Origin: an uncultured Porphyromonas sp. | GTDB taxonomy: Bacteria; Bacteroidota; Bacteroidia; Bacteroidales; Porphyromonadaceae | Length of the DNA: 12,974 nt | Assembly: GCF_947254915.1 (NCBI RefSeq) | Contig: NZ_CAMYEZ010000055.1 | Location: forward strand, 1 to 12,974 | Reading direction: 5' to 3' | In this document: positions 8,260 through 12,974 of the stretch, in pieces | Layout: each line of letters starts with the position of its first letter | How positions within the stretch are numbered: the stretch's first letter is position 1 | Made by a program: the position numbers and the translations under genes | Notes under the pieces: generated by a model | Database searches by the model: none | What the model was told of the DNA's origin: nothing | The model's input: only the letters and a program-made list of their open reading frames with translations

Positions 8260-8421
8260 TTCGGAAGGAATACTCAAATAGCTCGGAGGAAAGCCAAAAT
8301 CCCCACGGAGGGGCGAAATAAAAGTTCGGAAGAATGAAATGAAACTTCGGAAGAAAGATTTCGAAGTTCGGAAGAATTTCTGATTTCCTCCATGGAGATT
8401 TCCGAATACCTCAGGAGGAAA
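8260..8421. repeat. 21-22-bp phased tandem repeat array, copy B
   Basis: Units of a TCGGARGAA-type core begin at about 8261, 8283, 8305, 8326, 8347, 8368, 8392 and 8411, giving steps of 22, 22, 21, 21, 21, 24 and 19. The central three are the best conserved (TCGGAAGAA each) and are the same three seen in copy A. The 8388-8397 segment CTCCATGGAG is a perfect 10-bp palindrome where a unit of the opposite orientation (TTCCTCC, 8385-8391) meets the array. The sequence between cores is A-rich and not conserved. This array occupies the first half of the 545-bp gap between dnaB and murG. Its function is unknown to me. Confidence 0.85.
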
Positions 8422-8422
8422 C

Positions 8423-8503
8423 ATGATTCGTCAAGAAGTTGCCGAGCCTGTCCAAGCAGATTCGCAACCCTTAACCGCACTTTTGCTTGTTTCCTCCTTA
8501 TGA
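8423..8503 (+). CDS. Possible micro-ORF of 26 codons with a strong ribosome binding site
   Basis: AGGAGG (8413-8418) stands 4 nt before an ATG at 8423, a better Shine-Dalgarno match than any established gene here has. The reading frame gives MIRQEVAEPVQADS and then a short hydrophobic end, LTALLLVSSL, before TGA. That TGA overlaps the ATG of a further 15-codon frame (8500-8547), which in turn overlaps an 18-codon frame (8544-8600). The AGGAGG belongs to the repeat array, and no promoter is seen just upstream, so this may be coincidence. No similarity is recognised. Confidence 0.15.
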   Translation: MIRQEVAEPVQADSQPLTALLLVSSL

Positions 8504-8557
8504 AAACAGATTTTCCTCCGTATGAAAATAAAGTTTCGTCCGTATGAAACGGAGGAG
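8489..8557. repeat. Inverted-orientation repeat units next to the murG promoter
   Basis: On the minus strand three units with consensus TTTCATACGGAGGAAA follow each other. Read on the + strand their cores are TTCCTCCT (8491), TTCCTCCG (8513) and TTCGTCCG (8535), exactly 22 bp apart. A core in the forward direction, CGGAGGAG (8550-8557), abuts the last one. The core CGGARGAAA is the same as in the array at 8260-8421, but in the opposite orientation, and the cluster ends 26 bp before the -7 box at 8583. Confidence 0.75.
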
Positions 8558-8565
8558 AGGCAGGC

Positions 8566-8590
8566 GGTTGGGTGCTTTTTCGTACATTTG
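8566..8590 (+). promoter_or_regulatory. Probable promoter of murG-murC-ftsQ-ftsA, Bacteroidota -7 box
   Basis: TACATTTG at 8583-8590 fits TAnnTTTG. As at the mscS promoter, it is preceded by GGTTG, then GC and a T-run. There is no clear -33 TTTG. Transcription would start near 8596-8598, giving a leader of about 75 nt to the murG ATG. This leader includes a possible 6-bp stem GCAGTC/GACTGC (8600-8605 with 8621-8626). Confidence 0.6.
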
Positions 8591-8672
8591 TAAGCGATAG
8601 CAGTCGGGCTTGCTAGCACTGACTGCGACAGACCTTTTTTATCTCAGTAGACTTTATCGATCTCATCGTGCT

Positions 8673-9785
8673 ATGCAAGAGCCAAACAAACCTAGAGTGA
8701 TCATCAGCGGAGGCGGTACCGGTGGACATATCAACCCCGCCCTAGCTATTGCCGACGAGGTACGTCGACGCTATCCCGAGAGTCAGATACTTTTCGTTGG
8801 AGCCTTGGGACGTATGGAGATGGAGCGTGTCCCCGCTGCAGGCTATGAGATCGTTGGTCTGCCTGTCATGGGGATGGATCGCAAGCGTCTCTGGCGCAAC
8901 TTTAAGGTGCTGCGCTCTCTGATCAAGAGCCGCCTGATGGTTCGCAAGACTTTGGCAGACTTTCATCCCGATCTAGCCGTCGGTGTGGGTGGCTATGCGA
9001 GCGCCCCTACGCTCAAGGAGGCTCAGCGTAGCGGTATCCCGACGCTCCTACAGGAGCAAAACAGCTATGCCGGCGTGACCAATAAGTTCCTGGCTCGTGA
9101 GGCGAAGTGTATCTGCGTCGCTTACCCAGGTATGGAGCGCTTCTTCCCGAGTGATCGGATCATCCTAACGGGCAATCCCGTACGCCACGCTATCGAGTAC
9201 AACCATACGACCCGTGAGGAGGCGTGCGCTTACTTTACGCTCCCCTCTTCACTGTCACGTACTATCTTGGTCATGGGCGGCAGTCTAGGGGCTAGGACGA
9301 TCAATGAATCGGTCGTGGCTGCGCTACCTGAGTGGAGCAAGCTAGGCTATCAATTGATCTGGCAGACGGGACGCAGCTACGAGCATGAAGCACAGGAGCT
9401 CATCAAGGAATATGATATTAGCAAGCGTGCTTACGTATCAGCTTACGTAGAGCGCATGGATCTAGCTTACAGTCTGGCCGATGTGGCAGTGTCTCGTGCG
9501 GGTGCCCTGAGCGTCTCGGAGCTTTGTCTCTCGGAGCTACCAGCCATCCTAATTCCTTCGCCCAATGTGGCTGAGGATCATCAGACGAAAAATGCGCGTG
9601 CACTCTCTACTCGTGGCGCTGCAATCCTCCTTCCAGATAGCGAAGCGGTAGGCCAGATGGGGCTCACCATCACTGAGCTACTCAAAGATGAGACGCGGAG
9701 AGAGGAGATGAAGGCGGCGCTCCGTGACCTCGCTACACCGCAAGCTGTGGAGCGCATCGTGGATCAGATGGAGCTACTGTGGTAG
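8673..9785 (+). CDS. murG: UDP-GlcNAc:lipid I N-acetylglucosaminyltransferase MurG
   Basis: MurG transfers GlcNAc from UDP-GlcNAc to lipid I, making lipid II on the inner face of the cytoplasmic membrane. From the ATG at 8673 the product is 370 residues, close to other MurG proteins (355 in E. coli). Motifs in order are the N-terminal glycine loop GGGTGGH (13-19), GYASAP (107-112), QEQNSYAG (127-134), GNPVR (167-171), the second glycine-rich loop MGGSLGAR (201-208), the donor-binding SRAGALSVSE (274-283) and PSPNVAEDHQ (295-304). The frame is open from a TTG at 8610, but that start would add 21 unconserved residues and sits about 13 nt from the predicted transcription start, so ATG 8673 is preferred. 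It is the first gene of a tight group; murC follows after 35 bp. ftsW and the earlier dcw genes that often precede it are absent here. Confidence 0.96.
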   Translation: MQEPNKPRVIISGGGTGGHINPALAIADEVRRRYPESQILFVGALGRMEMERVPAAGYEIVGLPVMGMDRKRLWRNFKVLRSLIKSRLMVRKTLADFHPDLAVGVGGYASAPTLKEAQRSGIPTLLQEQNSYAGVTNKFLAREAKCICVAYPGMERFFPSDRIILTGNPVRHAIEYNHTTREEACAYFTLPSSLSRTILVMGGSLGARTINESVVAALPEWSKLGYQLIWQTGRSYEHEAQELIKEYDISKRAYVSAYVERMDLAYSLADVAVSRAGALSVSELCLSELPAILIPSPNVAEDHQTKNARALSTRGAAILLPDSEAVGQMGLTITELLKDETRREEMKAALRDLATPQAVERIVDQMELLW

Positions 9786-9820
9786 TCTCTTTTTACTTTG
9801 CAAAGACCATTCGCTAACGC

Positions 9821-11194
9821 ATGAGTTACGTTTATTTTATCGGTATCGGAGGTGCTGGCATGAGTGCTCTAGCACGTTACTATCACCTCAAGGGATGCAA
9901 TGTGTCGGGCTACGACCGCTCACACAACATGTACACCGACGAGCTAGAGCAACTAGGCATCGCTATACACTACGACAGCGATGCCTCGTGGCTGGAGAGC
10001 GCTCCGATGACTCCTGACAATACGCTAGTCATCTACACGCCTGCTATACCGCACGACCACCCTGAGCTATGCTATCTGCGTAGTCATCACTTCCGTGTAC
10101 TAAAGCGCGCTGAGGCGCTTGGCGTCATAGCCGAGAGCTATCGCACTTTGGCTGTTGCTGGTTCGCATGGCAAGACCACGACGACCAACATGCTAGCGCA
10201 TATCCTAGATGGTGCCAAGGAGGTGGGCTGTACCGCCTTCATCGGTGGACTGGCTGTGGATACGGGATCTAACTTTATCTACTCCGACCACTCCGATCTG
10301 CTGGTGGTAGAGGCGGACGAGTATGACCGCTCGTTCCTACACCTCAACCCTTATATGGCTGTAGTGACCTCGACCGATGCGGATCACCTAGACATCTACG
10401 GAGACTATGCGGGGTACCTAGCAGGCTTCGAAGAGTTTTGTAGCCAAATACAGCCTGGTGGCACGCTACTGATGAAGGAAGGGCTACCGATCAAGCCACA
10501 CCTAGCAGAAGGCGTACGCACATTGACCTATGGCAGTGCCTCTACGGCGGACGTTTACTACGACCATGTGACCGTCGGAGATGGGACAATCCGCTTCGAC
10601 TGGCACTACCCAGAGGCGGGGATTCATCTAGAGCAGGTCGCTCTCGGGGTGCCTGTACGTACTAACCTGGAGAATGCTACGGCAGCTATGACCATCGCTT
10701 ATCTCAACGGGGTCGCTCCTGCGAACATCGTACGAGGCGTGGAGAGCTTCCGAGGTACCAAGCGACGCTTCGAGCTGGTACTGCAGACAGATCGTCACCT
10801 ACTCATTGACGACTATGCGCATCACCCAGTGGAGCTAGACAGTTCCATTCGCTCGATCAAGGAGATCTACGGTTCGGAGGATGTGCTGGCTATCTTCCAG
10901 CCACATCTCTACTCGCGCACGGCAGACTTTTATCAGGACTTTGCCAAGAGCCTCTCACATGTAGATCAGGTGATCGTGCTAGACATTTACCCAGCCCGTG
11001 AGGAGCCTATGCCTGGCGTCACATCGGAGCTTATATACAAGGAGCTGACAGCGCCACACCGCTGGCTATGTACCAAGGAGGAGCTACTGCCTCTGCTTCG
11101 ACAGATAGAACTGCCACGCGTGGTGGTCACGGTCGGTGCAGGAGACATTGACAAGCTGGTCCTCCCGATCAGAGATTATCTAGCTACACTATAA
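9821..11194 (+). CDS. murC: UDP-N-acetylmuramate--L-alanine ligase
   Basis: MurC is the cytoplasmic ATP-dependent ligase that adds L-alanine to UDP-MurNAc, the first step of the peptidoglycan peptide. The 457 residues show the three Mur-ligase domains. The N-terminal substrate domain has GIGGAGMSALA (8-18). The central ATPase domain has the P-loop AGSHGKTTTT (113-122), EADEYDRSFL (164-173), DADHLD (186-191) and NLENATAA. The C-terminal domain begins with FRGTKRRFE and has DDYAHHP and FQPHLYSRT. HGKT and DDYAHHP are typical of MurC and Mpl; the position between murG and ftsQ favours MurC over Mpl. The start at 9821 gives the conserved dinucleotide-like fold without extra residues. The 35-bp gap after murG contains the palindrome CTTTGCAAAG (9796-9805) but no convincing promoter. 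ftsQ begins 3 bp after the stop. Confidence 0.96.
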   Translation: MSYVYFIGIGGAGMSALARYYHLKGCNVSGYDRSHNMYTDELEQLGIAIHYDSDASWLESAPMTPDNTLVIYTPAIPHDHPELCYLRSHHFRVLKRAEALGVIAESYRTLAVAGSHGKTTTTNMLAHILDGAKEVGCTAFIGGLAVDTGSNFIYSDHSDLLVVEADEYDRSFLHLNPYMAVVTSTDADHLDIYGDYAGYLAGFEEFCSQIQPGGTLLMKEGLPIKPHLAEGVRTLTYGSASTADVYYDHVTVGDGTIRFDWHYPEAGIHLEQVALGVPVRTNLENATAAMTIAYLNGVAPANIVRGVESFRGTKRRFELVLQTDRHLLIDDYAHHPVELDSSIRSIKEIYGSEDVLAIFQPHLYSRTADFYQDFAKSLSHVDQVIVLDIYPAREEPMPGVTSELIYKELTAPHRWLCTKEELLPLLRQIELPRVVVTVGAGDIDKLVLPIRDYLATL

Positions 11195-11197
11195 GGG

Positions 11198-11977
11198 ATG
11201 CGCTACCTATACCTTTCTCTCGCTCTGCTCCTCGTAGGACTGCTCTGCTACATGGCACTCGTGCCTCCTCAGATAGCGCCAGCACGTATCGTCGACGTGA
11301 AGGCGGATATTAGGTATGAGGGTGAGCACCCATTGATGCCGGAGCGAGACCTCGTGAGCGAACTGAAGGCGCTAGGCTTTCGCCCCATAGGTCAGTCGGT
11401 AGACTCACTCTCCACAATGGCTATCGAGTCACAGTTGATACGCAACGGACTCTTTAGCCACATAGACCTCTACACTACTCCAGGGGGTGTGCTGCACGTA
11501 TCCATGCTACAGCGCGAACCTCTCTTTACGCTCCTCACACCACAGGGTAACTACTTCGTCTGCAAGGATCAGACGGTGGTGCCGATAGAGCGTAGCGAGG
11601 ACTACTATACGACCTTCCTGCCAGTCAGCGGGAGCATATCTGTAGAGCAAGCCTCTCATCAGCTTTACCCATTGATGCAACTAATCCTTTCTGACCCTCT
11701 CTGGCGAGATCTATTCATACACATCTATGTAGATCCATACCGAGGGGTCATCGCCACGCCACGAGCTAGCAACACGGAGATTATCCTTGGCACTAGCTCT
11801 AACTGGGAGGAGAAGCTGGACAAGCTCAAGCTCTTCGTAGAGCAAGTGATACCCATATTTGGCTGGAATAGCTTTATTTCAGTAAATTTGGAGTACAAAG
11901 ACCAGATAGTAACTGTCCCATCGGAGGAGGGAGCACTACAACACTCCCGACCAAGCCTCCCGGCACAGACTTTATAA
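11198..11977 (+). CDS. ftsQ: Cell division protein FtsQ
   Basis: This is a single-pass membrane protein of the divisome with a periplasmic POTRA domain; in the family it bridges early and late division proteins. The 259 residues start with a hydrophobic segment at about 4-21 after only three residues, so the cytoplasmic tail is almost missing compared with E. coli FtsQ. The periplasmic part has a POTRA-like region (about 35-107, with IRYEGEHPLMPERDL and QREPLF) and a beta-rich domain ending near LEYKDQIV. The identification rests on modest motif similarity plus strong context: it lies 3 bp after murC and 33 bp before ftsA, the usual order murC-ftsQ-ftsA. The C-terminal 25 residues look unstructured. 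Translational coupling to murC is likely because of the short spacing. Confidence 0.88.
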   Translation: MRYLYLSLALLLVGLLCYMALVPPQIAPARIVDVKADIRYEGEHPLMPERDLVSELKALGFRPIGQSVDSLSTMAIESQLIRNGLFSHIDLYTTPGGVLHVSMLQREPLFTLLTPQGNYFVCKDQTVVPIERSEDYYTTFLPVSGSISVEQASHQLYPLMQLILSDPLWRDLFIHIYVDPYRGVIATPRASNTEIILGTSSNWEEKLDKLKLFVEQVIPIFGWNSFISVNLEYKDQIVTVPSEEGALQHSRPSLPAQTL

Positions 11978-12010
11978 TACCACTCTCACGACTTAATCTC
12001 AAGCACTCGA

Positions 12011-12974
12011 ATGTCATACAACGAAGATCTCTACACCGCCATAGACTTAGGTAGCGCTACCATACGGGGTATGGTAGGTACTAAGAAGGATGGCAAAGTC
12101 CTCCCTATCGCAATAGCCGAGGTGCCCACAAGCAACGCAATCCGCAAGGGGGTCGTCAACAATATGGAGGAGCTACACAACAAGCTCAAGGTACTTATAG
12201 ATCGGCTCAACGAGCAGCTCCCCGACAAGCACACAGAGATCAAAAAGGTCTACGTAGGCTTCGGTGGCAAGTCCCTTATGTCTCGCTCCTACAAGATCAA
12301 TCATAAGATGGACAATCCTGACGGGGAGGAGATCAGCGACTACCATATCAACCTAATCAATGAGCGTGTCAAGAACTACCGACTCAACGCTCACGAGGTG
12401 CTAGACGTCTCTGACCCTTATTGTCTCGTAGACGGACGCGTGGAGCGGAATATCAAGGGTCTGCTCTGCACGGAGTTTTCGATCCACTTCAACCTCATCA
12501 CGACCCGCTCTAGCAATGTCAACTTCATCCGTATGGCTATCGAGGACCGTCTAGGACTTGAGCTAGAGGCTATCCTTCCCTCACCATGCTGCGAGGCGGA
12601 CGTACTCCTCTACCCCGATGCTAAGACGCTCGGCGTGGCGCTAGTCAACATTGGGGCGGGTACTTCCTCTGTCGCTATCTACAAAAACGACACGCTGAAG
12701 TGCCTACGGGTCATCCCCTTTGGTTCGAAAAACATTACCAACGACCTGATGTCCCTCCACATCACCTATCCCGAGGCAGAGAAGATCAAGCTGGAGAGTG
12801 CAACCCCTTTTACCGATGCCTACGATGACGAGACGCTCACGCTCAGCTCTCCCGATGGAACCCGTGACCGTGAGCTTAAGATGCGTGATGTCAACAGCCT
12901 CGTGACTGCTCGCATGAAGGAGATCACAGCAAACGTACTCCGTGTCATCCACGACTTCGAGGCTGGTGCTCGGC
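12011..12974 (+). CDS. ftsA: Cell division protein FtsA (5' part, cut by window end)
   Basis: FtsA is the actin-like membrane tether for the FtsZ ring. The frame runs open from ATG 12011 to the window end with no stop, giving 321 residues of a protein usually over 400 long. The phosphate-1 loop is AIDLGSATIRGMVG (10-23). KKVYVGFGGKSLMSR (78-92) opens the FtsA-specific 1C subdomain, and the phosphate-2 segment is LVNIGAGTSSVAIY (211-224). In the actin/FtsA fold this segment normally reads D-x-G-x-G-T; here the first Asp is Asn213. FtsA identity is supported by the preceding ftsQ; ftsZ is expected just downstream but lies outside the window. The C-terminal membrane helix cannot be checked. The start has no Shine-Dalgarno sequence, as elsewhere in the window. 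Confidence 0.93.
   Translation, partial: MSYNEDLYTAIDLGSATIRGMVGTKKDGKVLPIAIAEVPTSNAIRKGVVNNMEELHNKLKVLIDRLNEQLPDKHTEIKKVYVGFGGKSLMSRSYKINHKMDNPDGEEISDYHINLINERVKNYRLNAHEVLDVSDPYCLVDGRVERNIKGLLCTEFSIHFNLITTRSSNVNFIRMAIEDRLGLELEAILPSPCCEADVLLYPDAKTLGVALVNIGAGTSSVAIYKNDTLKCLRVIPFGSKNITNDLMSLHITYPEAEKIKLESATPFTDAYDDETLTLSSPDGTRDRELKMRDVNSLVTARMKEITANVLRVIHDFEAGAR

Noticed and set aside
1..8421. Insertion sequence or transposon bounded by the repeats
   Set aside because: The copies are direct, not inverted, and the genes between them are housekeeping; no transposase or integrase is present.
8140..8424. A 94-codon minus-strand frame with a seven-residue repeat (FFRSFIS-like)
   Set aside because: The heptad pattern follows automatically from 21-bp DNA repeats, since 21 is a multiple of three. 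The frame runs through the dnaB terminator, has no promoter, and the conserved cores rather than codons carry the signal. Copy A is also open in this frame but has no ATG.
8260..8557. CRISPR array
   Set aside because: Units are about 21 bp including the variable part, with a 9-bp core; there are no repeats of 24-37 bp with equal-sized spacers and no cas genes.
8260..8557. Iterons of a replication origin, given the 21-22-bp steps and nearby dnaB
   Set aside because: No DnaA boxes (TTATCCACA), no AT-rich unwinding region and no initiator gene are seen, and a second copy occurs upstream of mscS.
8610..8672. Upstream TTG start that would lengthen MurG by 21 residues
   Set aside because: The extra residues match nothing in MurG, the start is TTG, and it lies only about 20 nt after the -7 box. 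ATG 8673 gives the usual N-terminus.
9786..9820. Internal promoter for murC (TTTTTACTTTG)
   Set aside because: The -7 consensus needs TA, two bases, then TTTG; here only one base separates TA from TTTG. The tight spacing favours read-through from murG.

Overview
All nine genes lie on the + strand and read as a chromosomal block from a member of the Bacteroidota. It is most likely a Porphyromonas-like species of Bacteroidales, judging from the Bacteroidota-type YebC N-terminus, -7 promoter boxes of the TAnnTTTG class, start codons with almost no Shine-Dalgarno sequence, and the FtsQ/FtsA types. The genus call is inference from the proteins.

Layout. Positions 1-267 are a non-coding leader holding part of a short tandem repeat array, a TAnnTTTG promoter and a 5'-UTR hairpin. 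Then come mscS-family channel (268-1188), pheT (1251-3740), yebC (3818-4543), lepA (4644-6431) and dnaB (6535-8127). The gaps between them are 62-103 bp, none has a recognisable promoter, and the block ends in a strong intrinsic terminator at 8194-8238. It may be one long transcription unit for an envelope channel, translation factors and the replicative helicase. A non-coding stretch of about 545 bp (8128-8672) follows; it holds the terminator, a long array of repeats spaced about 21-22 bp, inverted copies of the same motif, and a second TAnnTTTG promoter. Downstream lies the 3' half of the division and cell wall (dcw) cluster: murG (start corrected to 8673), murC, ftsQ and ftsA, the last cut by the window end.

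How the genes fit. murG and murC act on consecutive substrates around lipid II synthesis, and ftsQ/ftsA encode divisome proteins; they are tightly packed and probably co-transcribed from the 8583 promoter. PheT charges tRNA-Phe, YebC and LepA assist the ribosome, and DnaB unwinds DNA at the fork.

The coding content is ordinary housekeeping. The unusual material is in the two long non-coding regions. Both carry a motif with core TCGGAAGAA repeated at about 21 bp (two helical turns), and a 60-bp block is shared between them with only 3 mismatches and in the same orientation. Both arrays are followed by a promoter of nearly the same sequence. The two copies bracket the mscS-dnaB block, and the second sits exactly where the dcw cluster is interrupted upstream of murG.
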